From assembly GCF_000283655.1 (NCBI RefSeq), contig NC_016586.1:325001-389000 (forward strand): 64,000 nt of DNA, read 5' to 3'. The position numbers were made by a program, and so were the translations under genes. Source of the DNA: Azospirillum lipoferum 4B (lineage in GTDB: Bacteria; Pseudomonadota; Alphaproteobacteria; Azospirillales; Azospirillaceae). The notes under the pieces were generated by a model. That model was not told the DNA's origin and did no database searches. It worked only from the letters and a program-made list of their open reading frames with translations. Shown piece by piece: positions 17,588 to 26,686 of this stretch (position 1 is its first letter; each line of letters begins with the position of its first letter).

Positions 17588-18079
17588 ATGCTCACTCTTC
17601 TCTATCGCAGCGATGCCGTCGCTTTGCTGCCGTTTTCGGCATTGGCGGACATTTGTGTACGAAGCTCTTCAAACAACCGTCGCCTGGGCGTCACCGGTTT
17701 CCTGATCGAGCATGAAGGCATTTTCCTTCAGGTGCTGGAGGGGGAGGCGGACGCCGTCGGCACCCTGTTCGCCCGCATCTCGTGCGACACGCGGCACCGC
17801 AACGTTGCCGTGCTCGGCCGCTGGGAATGGCCGGAGCGTTCCTTCGGCTTCTGGGCGATGAATTTCGGGCCGCTGGCCAACCCGGACGTCTGGGACGGCG
17901 AGTTCGCGTCCCTGCGCCAGGGGGAGGCGTTCCGGCGCAAGAGCTGCGATCCCGAAACCGCTCTGGCGGTCCTGTGCCGGGCCTATGCCTTCGCCGGCAA
18001 GGTCGCGGGCTCCGACCCGGTGATCGCCGACTTCGTGATGGGACTGGGCCGGCCGGTCCGGCAGCCGGTCAGTGTCTGA
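17588..18079 (+). CDS. short BLUF-domain blue-light receptor
   Basis: A 163-residue BLUF protein. The photocycle residues are present: Tyr6 in LLYRSDA, Asn30 in SSNNRRLGVTGFL, Gln48 in FLQVLEG, and a Trp/Met pair in FGFWAMNFG. It should therefore bind FAD and undergo the usual hydrogen-bond switch under blue light. There is no output domain; about 60 residues of helix follow the BLUF core, as in other short BLUF proteins that signal through a partner. The ATG at 17588 follows GGTGGAGGGAACCG. It stands alone, with 175 bases before it and 125 after it. Confidence 0.9.
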   Translation: MLTLLYRSDAVALLPFSALADICVRSSSNNRRLGVTGFLIEHEGIFLQVLEGEADAVGTLFARISCDTRHRNVAVLGRWEWPERSFGFWAMNFGPLANPDVWDGEFASLRQGEAFRRKSCDPETALAVLCRAYAFAGKVAGSDPVIADFVMGLGRPVRQPVSV

Positions 18080-18204
18080 ACGGCCAAGCCGCCGGATCAC
18101 AAGCTGCTGAAACAATTGACTGCTTGACGGGATGGCGCCTGTCTGTGCCATCGTCGCTCCTCGCCCGGCCAAGGGTGGCCGGTCGCCGAGGAGAACCCCG
18201 TCCG

Positions 18205-19677
18205 ATGAACGCCTTACGGCGTCTTTCCATCCCCGCTCTGCTGCTTGCCCTGCTTACCGCCCTGGTCGCCGCCAAACCCTGGCTGCACGGCCATCTGGAG
18301 CCCGTCGTCGGCCGCTCGCTCAGCACCGGATTCGACATCGCGGTCGCATCGGCCGCGTGGCTGGTCGCCGCCTGGGGCGGGGCGCGCCTGATCGACCTGC
18401 TGGCGGCCGGCAATGGCGGCACCGGCCCGGACGGCCTGCCCCGGCCGCCGCGCATCCCGCGGCTGCTGGCCGACCTGCTGCGCTTCTTCGTTTATGGCGT
18501 CGCGGTGCTGGCGATTCTGGCCTTCGTGCTGGAGCAGCCGGTGACCGGCCTGCTGGCGACCTCCGGCGTCGCCATCGCCGTGCTGGGTTTCGCACTGCGC
18601 AACATGATCGCCGACATCTTCGCCGGCATCGCGCTGAACATCGAACATCCCTATCGCATCGGCGACTGGTTGGAGCTGTCGCCCGGCGTGGCCGGGCGGG
18701 TGGACGAGATCAACTGGCGCGCCACCCGCCTGATTACCAATGACGGCACCGCCGTCATCGTGCCGAACGGCATGGTCGCCGGCAGCCGCTTCGTCAATTA
18801 CAGCCGTCCCAACCCGTCCTTCCGCGCCAGCGTGCCGATCCTGCTGGACCATGAGGTGCCGGTGGCGCGGGCCAAGCGCATCCTGCTGTCCGCCACGCTC
18901 TGCGCCGACGGCGTGCTGCCGATTCCGCGGCCCGACGTGATCGTGGAGGCGGTGACGCCCAACGGCATCACCTATCAGGCCCGCTTCTGGACCGACGATG
19001 GCGGTCGCGTGTCGCTGGTGCGCGACGCCGTGCTGACCGCTGCGCTGGCCAACCTTGCCCGCGCCGGGATCGAGCCCGCCCGCCCCAAGCAGGAGGTCCG
19101 CCGGCGCCAGCCCGCCCAGCCCGACACCGACACGCTGCGGCGCAGCCTGCTGCGCCAGCTGGAGCTGTTCGACGCCTTCGACGACGAGGAGATCGCGGCG
19201 CTGGCCCAGGCCATGCGCGAGCTTCACCTTCCCGCCGGCACCGCCGCCGTCCGCCAGGGCGAGGCCGGCGAATCGCTGTTCGTCATCGCGGAGGGCGTGT
19301 TCGACGTCCAGGTCACTGCCCCCGGCTCCACCGACGCGGCCTCCATCATTCCGAATGACGGCCAGCGTCCCGGCGTGATCCACCTGACCCGCCTGCGGCC
19401 GGGCGACCTGTTCGGCGAGATGTCGCTGCTGACCGGCCAGCCGCGCAGCGCTTCGGTCGTCGCCTGCACCGACGCGGTGGTGTACGAGCTGGCGCGCGGC
19501 CATCTCGACCCGGTGCTGCGCCAGCGTCCGCAGCTGGCGGAGCGGCTGGCCGACCTGATGGCCGACCGCCAGACCCGCAACACCGCCGAGCGCACCCGCC
19601 AGCAGGGTATCGCCCCGCCCCAGCCGGTGGAATCGCAAGCCCTGCTGGCCCGGCTGCGCAACTTCTTCAAGCTCTGA
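18205..19677 (+). CDS. MscS-family mechanosensitive channel with cyclic-nucleotide-binding domain
   Basis: A 490-residue protein. Three or four membrane helices (about 5-30, 45-70, 95-120) lead into the MscS pore helix and beta domain (LRNMIADIFAGIALNIEHPY, then GDWLELSPGVAGRVDEINWR). After the MscS C-terminal domain comes a cyclic-nucleotide-binding domain, about residues 325-460, with the phosphate-binding motif FGEMSLLTGQPRSASVVA. The protein thus resembles the bCNG/MscS-CNBD group, in which cAMP or cGMP may gate or tune the channel. Start: GAGGAGAACCCCGTCCG before the ATG at 18205. Confidence 0.9.
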   Translation: MNALRRLSIPALLLALLTALVAAKPWLHGHLEPVVGRSLSTGFDIAVASAAWLVAAWGGARLIDLLAAGNGGTGPDGLPRPPRIPRLLADLLRFFVYGVAVLAILAFVLEQPVTGLLATSGVAIAVLGFALRNMIADIFAGIALNIEHPYRIGDWLELSPGVAGRVDEINWRATRLITNDGTAVIVPNGMVAGSRFVNYSRPNPSFRASVPILLDHEVPVARAKRILLSATLCADGVLPIPRPDVIVEAVTPNGITYQARFWTDDGGRVSLVRDAVLTAALANLARAGIEPARPKQEVRRRQPAQPDTDTLRRSLLRQLELFDAFDDEEIAALAQAMRELHLPAGTAAVRQGEAGESLFVIAEGVFDVQVTAPGSTDAASIIPNDGQRPGVIHLTRLRPGDLFGEMSLLTGQPRSASVVACTDAVVYELARGHLDPVLRQRPQLAERLADLMADRQTRNTAERTRQQGIAPPQPVESQALLARLRNFFKL

Positions 19678-19990
19678 GGGGGAGGCTGCCCCCTCTGGCA
19701 GCTCCCTTCCGGTGGCAAAGCCGGGCCGCAATCCCTATCTGAGCAGTACCGGCCGTTCGGCGGCCGGTCGTGAGCGATCGCGCCGGACGTTCATCATCAT
19801 GGAACCTCCGGCGCAGCCAGCCGTTATGCCGCGCGGGTGCCGGTGGTGCATCGAGCGGGTGAAGGGCCGGCATCCATGATCGCTCCCAACGGGTGGCGGC
19901 CGCATTCCGCAGCCGGCGCCCCCGGTGTTTGGCCCTTCTTGCGGGTCGAGCGCCCCTTCGTCCTGAACCAACGAGGAGGCTCGACAGCCG
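19678..19990. other. 313-bp intergenic region upstream of the NAGGN genes
   Basis: No gene is visible. Just after the channel stop lies a GAGGGGG/CCCCCTC hairpin (19676-19696), then a perfect 8-base stem ACCGGCCG/CGGCCGGT at about 19748-19768; together they may end transcription. The rest, up to the strong ribosome binding site CGAGGAGGCTCGACAGCCG, should hold the promoter of the osmolyte genes, but I see no clear -35/-10 pair. Confidence 0.45.
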
Positions 19991-21766
19991 ATGTGCGGAC
20001 TGAGTGGTGAGATTCGTTTCAAATCCGGCGAGGCGGCCAGCACGGCAGCGGTCCAGGCCATGTGCGACCGGCTGGCGGCGCGCGGGCCGGACGGCCACGG
20101 TGTGTTCGCCCATGGCCGCGTCGCCTTCGGCCATCGCCGGCTGAAGATCATCGACCTCAGCGAGGCATCGCAACAGCCGATGGTGGATTCCGCCCTCGGC
20201 CTCGCCATCGTCTTCAACGGCTGCATCTACAACCACCGCGAACTGCGCGAGGAACTGGCCGGGCTCGGCTACAGCTTCTTCTCCGGCGGCGATACCGAGG
20301 TCCTGATCAAGGCCTATCACGCCTGGGGACCGGATTTCGTCAAGCGCCTGAACGGCATGTTCGCCTTCGCCATCCACGAGCGCGACAGCGGACGCGTCGT
20401 GCTGGGCCGCGACCGGCTGGGCATCAAGCCGCTCTATCTCGCCGACATTCCGGGAGGTCTGCGCTTCGCCTCCTCCCTGCCGGCCCTGGTGGCGTCAGGC
20501 GGTATCGACACCGACATCGACCCGGTGGCGCTGCACCATTACATGAGCTTCCACGCCGTCGTCCCGGCGCCGCACACCATCCTGAAGGGCGTGCGCAAGC
20601 TTCCCCCCGCCACGGTGCTGGTGGTGGAGCCGGACGGTACCCGGCGCGAGACCAATTACTGGTCGCTGAATTTCGGGCCGCAGGCCGGCGACGAGGGCCG
20701 CGACTTCGCCGACTGGCGCGAACTGGTGCTTGAGACGCTGACCCGCGCCGTGCGCCGCCGGCTGGTCGCTGACGTTCCGGTTGGCGTGCTGCTGTCGGGC
20801 GGGCTGGACAGCTCCCTCATCACGGCGCTGCTGGCCGAGAACGGGCAGAGCGGACTGAAGACCTTCTCCATCGGCTTCGAGACGGTGGGGGATGAGCGCG
20901 GCGACGAATTCCAGTATTCCGACATCGTCGCCAAGCATTTCGGCACCGACCACAACCGCATCTTCGTCGATTCCGCCCGCGCTTTGCCCGAATTGCGCGA
21001 CTGCGTGCGAGCGATGTCGGAACCCATGGTCAGCCACGACAACATCGGCTTCTTCCTGCTGTCGCAGGAGGTGGCGAAGCAGGTGAAGGTGGTGCAGTCC
21101 GGCCAGGGCGCCGACGAGGTGTTCGGCGGCTATCACTGGTATCCGCCGCTGCTGGAGAGCAAGGACGCCGTCGGCGACTATGCCCGCGTCTTCTTCGACC
21201 GCGACCATGCCGAGATGGCCGAGGCGCTCGACCCCCGCTTCCTCGGCGAGGACCATTCCCGCCGCTGGCTGGAGCGGCAGTTCGCCATGCCCGGAGCCGA
21301 GCGGCCGGTGGACAAGGCTCTGCGGCTCGACACCACGGTGATGCTGGTCGACGATCCGGTGAAGCGGGTCGACAACATGACGATGGCCGCCGGGCTGGAA
21401 GCGCGCGTGCCCTTCCTCGATCACGAGCTGGTCGAGCTTGCCGCCCGCATCCCGGCCGAAATGAAGCTGGCCGAAGGCGGCAAATACGTCCTGAAGGAGG
21501 CGGCGCGCCGCGTCGTTCCGGCCGAGGTGATCGACCGGCCGAAGGGCTATTTCCCGGTACCGGCGCTGAAATACCTGCGCGGTCCCTTCCTGGAGCTGGT
21601 GCGCGACGTGCTGAGCGCTCCTGCGGCGCGCGAACGCGGCCTGTTCCGGCGCGACTATCTGGACCGGCTGCTGGCCGACCCGGAACGCCACATCACGCCG
21701 CTGCGCGGATCGAAGCTGTGGCAGGTCGCGCTGCTGGAGTTCTGGTTCCAGGAACAGGGCTTCTGA
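19991..21766 (+). CDS. N-acetylglutaminylglutamine amidotransferase (asparagine synthetase-like)
   Basis: A 591-residue glutamine-dependent amidotransferase. Cys2 of MCGLSGEIRF is the nucleophile of the class II glutaminase domain (about 1-210), and the synthetase domain follows with the ATP pyrophosphatase loop LLSGGLDSSLI (about 270). It looks like AsnB, but position identifies it: it lies directly upstream of a GNAT/ATP-grasp synthetase and an M42 peptidase, the three-gene set of the N-acetylglutaminylglutamine amide (NAGGN) osmoprotectant pathway. There it amidates the dipeptide to the final compatible solute. Start site: GAGGAGGCTCGACAGCCG before ATG 19991. Confidence 0.9.
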   Translation: MCGLSGEIRFKSGEAASTAAVQAMCDRLAARGPDGHGVFAHGRVAFGHRRLKIIDLSEASQQPMVDSALGLAIVFNGCIYNHRELREELAGLGYSFFSGGDTEVLIKAYHAWGPDFVKRLNGMFAFAIHERDSGRVVLGRDRLGIKPLYLADIPGGLRFASSLPALVASGGIDTDIDPVALHHYMSFHAVVPAPHTILKGVRKLPPATVLVVEPDGTRRETNYWSLNFGPQAGDEGRDFADWRELVLETLTRAVRRRLVADVPVGVLLSGGLDSSLITALLAENGQSGLKTFSIGFETVGDERGDEFQYSDIVAKHFGTDHNRIFVDSARALPELRDCVRAMSEPMVSHDNIGFFLLSQEVAKQVKVVQSGQGADEVFGGYHWYPPLLESKDAVGDYARVFFDRDHAEMAEALDPRFLGEDHSRRWLERQFAMPGAERPVDKALRLDTTVMLVDDPVKRVDNMTMAAGLEARVPFLDHELVELAARIPAEMKLAEGGKYVLKEAARRVVPAEVIDRPKGYFPVPALKYLRGPFLELVRDVLSAPAARERGLFRRDYLDRLLADPERHITPLRGSKLWQVALLEFWFQEQGF

Positions 21767-21886
21767 CGGCCCATCCGGCCATTCCATCGCAACGAATGCT
21801 TCGCCGGGGCGTCCGGGCGCAGGACCGATCCGCGCCCCGGGGCGTTTCCCGACTATGGAGCCGCATCCGACGATCAGGGGGACCCC

Positions 21887-23677
21887 ATGAGCTACGCCCG
21901 CGTGAAACCGCACCGGCTGGAGCGCGCCGCCAGCGCCAGCCTGCGCCACACCCGGCGCTACACCGGCCGCCCGCCCACGTCCGGACAGGGGGCTGGGCAA
22001 GGGGCCGGGCAGGACGCGGAGGCTGAGGCGCCGCGGGCCGACGTGGTGGTCGATTGCGGATGGGGCCGGCTGATCTTCGCCCACACCTTCGACCATCTTG
22101 ACCGCATGATCGACACGCTGCGGCAGGAGGCGCCGGGGACCCGCGACATCGTCTTCTACCTGCAGGACCCGCATGTCGCCCTGTCCCGCGCGCCGCAGGA
22201 GCTGTTTCTCGACCCCTCCCACACCTTCCGGCTCTGGCTGACCGACTACCGCCCGTCGCGGCGCCGGCCCAAGGGCTACAGCGTCCGCCGCCTGCGCACG
22301 CGCGAGGATGCGGAGGGGGTGCAGCGCATCTATGCCCGGCGGCGGATGGTCCCGGTCTCCTCCTCCTTCCTGGTGGCGACGCGCAACAGCCGGGTGCTGA
22401 CCCATTTCGTCGCCTGCGACGACGCGACCGGCGAGGTGATCGGCTCGGTGACGGCGGTCGACCATGGCCATGCCTTCGGCGATCCGGAGAATGGCAGCTC
22501 GCTCTGGTGCCTGGCGGTCGATCCGCAGGCGTCATTTCCGGGCATCGGCGAGACGCTGGTCCGCACGGTGGCGGAGCATGTCCAGGCACGCGGCCGCGCC
22601 TTCCTCGACCTGTCGGTGCTGCACGACAACGAGAACGCCATCGCGCTGTATGAGAAGCTGAATTTCCGCCGCATCCCCGCCTTCGCGCTGAAGACGAAGA
22701 ACCCGATCAACGAGCGGCTGTTCACCGGCCCGCAGCCGGGCGAGCGGCTGAACCCCTACGCCACCATCATCGTCAACGAGGCGCGGCGGCGCGGCATCGG
22801 CGTCGACGTGCTGGACGCGGAGGCCGGCTATTTCTGCCTGACCTGGGGCGGGCGCAGCGTGGTCTGCCGCGAATCCCTCAGCGAACTGACCACCGCGGTC
22901 GCCATGAGCCGCTGCGACGACAAGGCGGTGACCCGCCGCGTGCTGGAGCGCGCCTGCCTGAACGTCCCCGCCCAGGCGGTGGCGGGCGAGCCGGCGGAGA
23001 ATGCCGCCTTCCTGCAAACGCATGGCCGCATCGTGGTGAAGCCGGCCCGTGGCGAACAGGGCCGCGGCATCACCGTGGATGTCCGCGACGCCGAGACCAT
23101 GGAGCGCGCCATCGCGTCGGCCCGCCAGCATTGCGACACCGTGCTGCTGGAGCAGTTCTGCGAAGGGCAGGATCTGCGCATCGTCGTCATCGACAAGAAG
23201 GTGGTCGCCGCCGCGGTGCGCCGCCCGGCCGAGGTGATGGGCGACGGCACCCACAGCGTCCGCGAACTGATCGAGGCGCAGAGCCGCCGCCGCGCCGCCG
23301 CCACCGGCGGGGAGAGCCACATCCCGCTGGACGGCGAGACCGAGCGCTGCCTCGCCGCCGCCGGCCGGACGCTGGACGACGTGCTGCCGGCGGGGGAGGT
23401 TCTGCCGGTGCGCAAGACGGCCAACCTGCACACCGGCGGCACCATCCACGACGTGACCGACAGCCTGCACCCCGAACTGGTGGAGGTGGCGACGGTCGCC
23501 GCCCGCGCGCTGGATATCCCGGTGGTGGGCTTCGACCTGCTGGTGGAGGCGCCGGACCGGCCGGGCTACGTCTTCATCGAGGCGAACGAGCGGCCGGGAC
23601 TTGCCAACCACGAACCCCAGCCCACGGCGGAACGCTTCGTCGACCTGCTGTTCCCGCAGACGCGGGGGGTGTTCTGA
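21887..23677 (+). CDS. ngg: N-acetylglutaminylglutamine synthetase (GNAT + ATP-grasp)
   Basis: A 596-residue two-domain enzyme. Residues about 120-270 form a GNAT acetyltransferase (substrate/CoA segment near SSLWCLAVDPQASFPGIGET, later LHDNENAIALYEKLNF). Residues about 300-590 form an ATP-grasp ligase (VVKPARGEQGRGITVDV, VLLEQFCEGQDLRIVVID, and the metal site VFIEANERPGL). The enzyme would acetylate glutamine and join a second glutamine using ATP. The first 50 residues are basic and poorly conserved. It follows the amidotransferase by 120 bases, and the M42 gene follows it across a palindromic repeat. Confidence 0.9.
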   Translation: MSYARVKPHRLERAASASLRHTRRYTGRPPTSGQGAGQGAGQDAEAEAPRADVVVDCGWGRLIFAHTFDHLDRMIDTLRQEAPGTRDIVFYLQDPHVALSRAPQELFLDPSHTFRLWLTDYRPSRRRPKGYSVRRLRTREDAEGVQRIYARRRMVPVSSSFLVATRNSRVLTHFVACDDATGEVIGSVTAVDHGHAFGDPENGSSLWCLAVDPQASFPGIGETLVRTVAEHVQARGRAFLDLSVLHDNENAIALYEKLNFRRIPAFALKTKNPINERLFTGPQPGERLNPYATIIVNEARRRGIGVDVLDAEAGYFCLTWGGRSVVCRESLSELTTAVAMSRCDDKAVTRRVLERACLNVPAQAVAGEPAENAAFLQTHGRIVVKPARGEQGRGITVDVRDAETMERAIASARQHCDTVLLEQFCEGQDLRIVVIDKKVVAAAVRRPAEVMGDGTHSVRELIEAQSRRRAAATGGESHIPLDGETERCLAAAGRTLDDVLPAGEVLPVRKTANLHTGGTIHDVTDSLHPELVEVATVAARALDIPVVGFDLLVEAPDRPGYVFIEANERPGLANHEPQPTAERFVDLLFPQTRGVF

Positions 23678-23697
23678 GGGGGAGTGTCGCAACGGAT

Positions 23698-23820
23698 GCC
23701 CCCTCCCCATCCCTCCCCCGCTTTGCGGTGGAGGGGGCAGGACGCTTGTCGGTGTGAACTGAATTGGGAAGCGGCGGCAGTCCCCTCTCCCGCGGAGCGG
23801 GGGAGGGTTAGGGAGGGGGC
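23698..23820. repeat. 123-bp nested palindromic intergenic repeat, copy 2
   Basis: This is the second copy of the element at 3904-4022, with the same GCCCCCTCCC/GGGAGGGGGC ends, the same GCGGCGGCAGTCCCCTCTCC segment and a diverged centre. It lies inside the NAGGN gene set, between the synthetase and the M42 peptidase, so it will be transcribed and could fold in the message. Confidence 0.85.
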
Positions 23821-23869
23821 ACAGCACCGTCGCATCTTCTCCCATCGCCAGCAGGAGGAAAATCCAACC

Positions 23870-24928
23870 ATGGCCGTGCCGCTGCCCATCGACATGGGCT
23901 ATGTCACCGACATCCTCTACCGGTTGCTGACCACGCCCAGCCCGACCGGCTACACCACCGACGTGGTCCGGCTGTGCTGCGCGGAGCTGGAGCGGATGGG
24001 CATCTCCTACGAGCTGACCCGTCGCGGCGCCATCCGCGCCGACCTGAAGGGCGTGCGGGGCAGCCCGGACCGGGCGCTGGTGGCCCATGTCGACACGCTG
24101 GGCACCCAGGTGAAGATGCTGAAGGACAATGGCCGGATGGAGCTGGTGCCCATCGGCCACTGGTCGTCCCGCTTCGCCGAGGGCGCGCGCTGCACCGTGC
24201 TGACCGACCGCGGCCCCTGGCGCGGCACCATCCTGCCGCTGAAGGCATCGGGCCACACCTTCAACAAGGAGGTCGATAGCCAGCCGGTCAACTGGCAGCA
24301 GGTGGAGTTGCGCGTCGACGCCCCCGTCGCCAATCGTCGGGACCTGGAGGAACGCGGCTTCAACATCGGCGACTTCGTCGCCATCGACCCGCAACCGGAA
24401 TTCCTGGAAAACGGCTACATCGTCTCCCGCCATCTCGACGACAAGGCCGGGGTGGCGGTGATGCTGGGCGCGGCCAAGGCGGTGGTGGAGGCCGGAGCCA
24501 CCCTGCCGGTGGATTGCCACCTGCTGTTCACCATTTCCGAAGAGGTCGGGTCCGGCGCATCGTCGATCCTGCACCAGGACGTGGCGGAAATGGTGACCAT
24601 CGACAACGGCACCACCGCCCCCGGCCAGAACAGCAGCGAATTCGGCGTCACCATCGCCATGGCCGACAGCACCGGCCCCTTCGACATGGCGCTGACCCAC
24701 TCGCTGCTGACCCTGTGCCAGGCGCAGAACATCCCGCACCAGCGCGACGTCTTCCGCTATTACCGCTGCGACAGCGCCTCCGCAATCGAGGCCGGCAACG
24801 ACATCCGCACGGCGCTGGTCTGTTTCGGCATCGACGCCTCGCACGGCTATGAGCGCATCCATGCGAACGCGCTGGAAAGCCTCGTGCGGCTGCTGGTGCT
24901 GTACATGCAGAGCCCGCCGCGGGATTAA
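23870..24928 (+). CDS. M42-family peptidase of the NAGGN osmoprotectant system
   Basis: A 352-residue M42 (glutamyl aminopeptidase/endoglucanase-like) metallopeptidase. Metal-site motifs are ALVAHVDTLG (His/Asp), SRHLDDKAGVAVMLGAA (bridging Asp), FTISEEVGSGAS (catalytic Glu pair) and the last His in IDASHGYERIH. M42 genes of this subtype are regularly linked to the two NAGGN synthesis genes; the peptidase may recycle or trim the dipeptide osmolyte, which has not been shown here. The start follows CAGGAGGAAAATCCAACC. Its stop codon overlaps the stop of the convergent kinase gene by three bases (24925-24928). Confidence 0.9.
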   Translation: MAVPLPIDMGYVTDILYRLLTTPSPTGYTTDVVRLCCAELERMGISYELTRRGAIRADLKGVRGSPDRALVAHVDTLGTQVKMLKDNGRMELVPIGHWSSRFAEGARCTVLTDRGPWRGTILPLKASGHTFNKEVDSQPVNWQQVELRVDAPVANRRDLEERGFNIGDFVAIDPQPEFLENGYIVSRHLDDKAGVAVMLGAAKAVVEAGATLPVDCHLLFTISEEVGSGASSILHQDVAEMVTIDNGTTAPGQNSSEFGVTIAMADSTGPFDMALTHSLLTLCQAQNIPHQRDVFRYYRCDSASAIEAGNDIRTALVCFGIDASHGYERIHANALESLVRLLVLYMQSPPRD

Positions 24929-26667
24929 CTGCCCGCCTTCCTATCCCCCCGCACCTCCTCCAGAACCCGGCGCAGCTCGCCGGGGTGCAGCGGCTTGTGC
25001 AGGAAGGCGCAGCCGCGGCGCTGGCCCTCCAGCAGGGATTCCGGCGCCGTCTCGCCGGTCAGCACCACGGCCGGGATGTCGGCCTTGAACAGCTTGCGCA
25101 CGCGGTCGATCACGTCGAAGCCGGACACCTTCCCCGGCAGGCGCAGGTCGGTCAGGATGGCGTCGGGCGGTCCCTCCAGCCCGTCGACCGCGGCGAACAC
25201 CTCGCGCATGTTCGATGCGGACACGAAGGCGCATCCCCAGCTTTCCAGCGTCAGCAGCAGCCCGGACAGCACCATGCTGTCGTCGTCCACCACCAGGATG
25301 CGCATGCCGTCCAGCGGCACCCCGGACGGGCCGCCATCGGCGTGAACGCCGACCGTCGGGGTGTCGGCCGGCGCCTCGCCCTCCAGCCGGTTCACGGTGA
25401 CGGCGAAGACCGACCCGCGCCCCGACCGCGACTGCACCGCGATGGGCGCCTGCAGCAGCACCGACAGCCGCCGCACGATGGCGAGGCCGAGGCCGAGTCC
25501 GCGCGTGGGATCCCGGCTGGGGTTGGTCAGCTGGTGGAACTCGTCGAAGATGACATCCAGCTTGTCCTGCGGGATGCCGAAGCCGGTGTCCCACACCTCG
25601 ATCCGCCACTGCCCGTCACGCTTGCGCAGGCCAAGCAGGATGCCGCCGCGCTGGGTGTAGCGGATGGCGTTGGCCAGCAGGTTGCGGACGATGCGGCCCA
25701 GCAGGATCGGGTCGCTGCGGGTGACCGCTCCGCCCGCCACGTCCGGCACATGGACGCGCAGGCGCAGGCCCTTCTCCTCCGCCTGGGGACGGAATTCCTC
25801 CGCCAGCGACCGCAACAGCGCATCCACCGAAACCGGCTGGAGGTCCGGCTCCACCGTCCCGGCGTCGAGCGTGGAGATGTCCAGCAGCGCATTCAGCAGC
25901 TGCTCGCCCGCCGTCATGGCGTTGGCCAGCATCCCGGCGGTGCGGGTTGCCCGCGCATTGCCGTCCACCTGGCTGGTCAAGGCGTCGAGGAACAGGCGCA
26001 TCGCCTGGAAGGGCTGGCGCAGGTCATGGCTGGCCGAGGCGAGGAAGCGGGAGCGCGCCGCGGTGGTGCGCGCCACCTCCGCCCGCATGGTCTCGGCCAT
26101 CTGCGCGATGGCGCCGTCCAGCGTCGCCGAGGCCAGCACCCCCACCACATGCCCGTCGACCAGAAGCGGCGCGGCGCGCAGGCTCAGCGGCGGGTCGGTC
26201 GGCAGGCTCAGCAGCGACGACTGCGGCCGGTCTGCCGCCGCCGCATCCCCTTCGTCCACATAGAGCGGGCGCAGCGCCTCGGCCACCGCCGTCCAGCCGC
26301 CGGGCAGCAGGCTGGGGCCGCTTTCGTCGCGGGATGCTGCGCGCGGGCGGTTCAGCAGGGCGGCCAGCGGCTCGTTGCAGCGGACGGCGGCCATCTCCGG
26401 CCCGCCGATCACCAGCATGGTCGGGACCGTTCCGGCGGCGCAGACGCGCCGTGCGTTGTCCAGACACTCCCGGTAACGCTGATCGGTCGGTGACATGGGG
26501 TTGGCCGAGGATCGGGGCATCGGGTCGGTGTCTTTCGCGTCGGTATCTTTGGGGATCGAGGTCCCGTGGATGGGCTTGAGGCTGATTGCCATGGGCACCG
26601 GCTCGACCGTCGGACAGTTTCGAAAAGCCCGCAGAGAATAAACGGACGATCGGACTTGTGAAATCAC
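24925..26667 (-). CDS. hybrid histidine kinase, last gene of the chemosensory operon (CheS-like)
   Basis: A 580-residue soluble hybrid kinase. The N-terminal 200 residues are PAS/GAF-like but weak. HisKA follows with the HDLRQP-type box ASASHDLRQPFQAMRLF, then HATPase (LLANAIRYTQ, DTGFGIP, GLGLGLAIVRRL), and a C-terminal receiver with acceptor Asp in ILTDLRLPG and Lys in LHKPL. It is the distal gene of the leftward che operon, 19 bases after the double-receiver gene, recalling CheS3 beside the Che3 cluster of Rhodospirillum centenum. The GTG at 26665-26667 follows GGAGGGAGTAGAGCCATC; an ATG at 26592 is a shorter alternative without a good site. Confidence 0.88.
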   Translation of the reverse strand: MISQVRSSVYSLRAFRNCPTVEPVPMAISLKPIHGTSIPKDTDAKDTDPMPRSSANPMSPTDQRYRECLDNARRVCAAGTVPTMLVIGGPEMAAVRCNEPLAALLNRPRAASRDESGPSLLPGGWTAVAEALRPLYVDEGDAAAADRPQSSLLSLPTDPPLSLRAAPLLVDGHVVGVLASATLDGAIAQMAETMRAEVARTTAARSRFLASASHDLRQPFQAMRLFLDALTSQVDGNARATRTAGMLANAMTAGEQLLNALLDISTLDAGTVEPDLQPVSVDALLRSLAEEFRPQAEEKGLRLRVHVPDVAGGAVTRSDPILLGRIVRNLLANAIRYTQRGGILLGLRKRDGQWRIEVWDTGFGIPQDKLDVIFDEFHQLTNPSRDPTRGLGLGLAIVRRLSVLLQAPIAVQSRSGRGSVFAVTVNRLEGEAPADTPTVGVHADGGPSGVPLDGMRILVVDDDSMVLSGLLLTLESWGCAFVSASNMREVFAAVDGLEGPPDAILTDLRLPGKVSGFDVIDRVRKLFKADIPAVVLTGETAPESLLEGQRRGCAFLHKPLHPGELRRVLEEVRGDRKAGS

Positions 26668-26686
26668 ACGATGGCTCTACTCCCTC

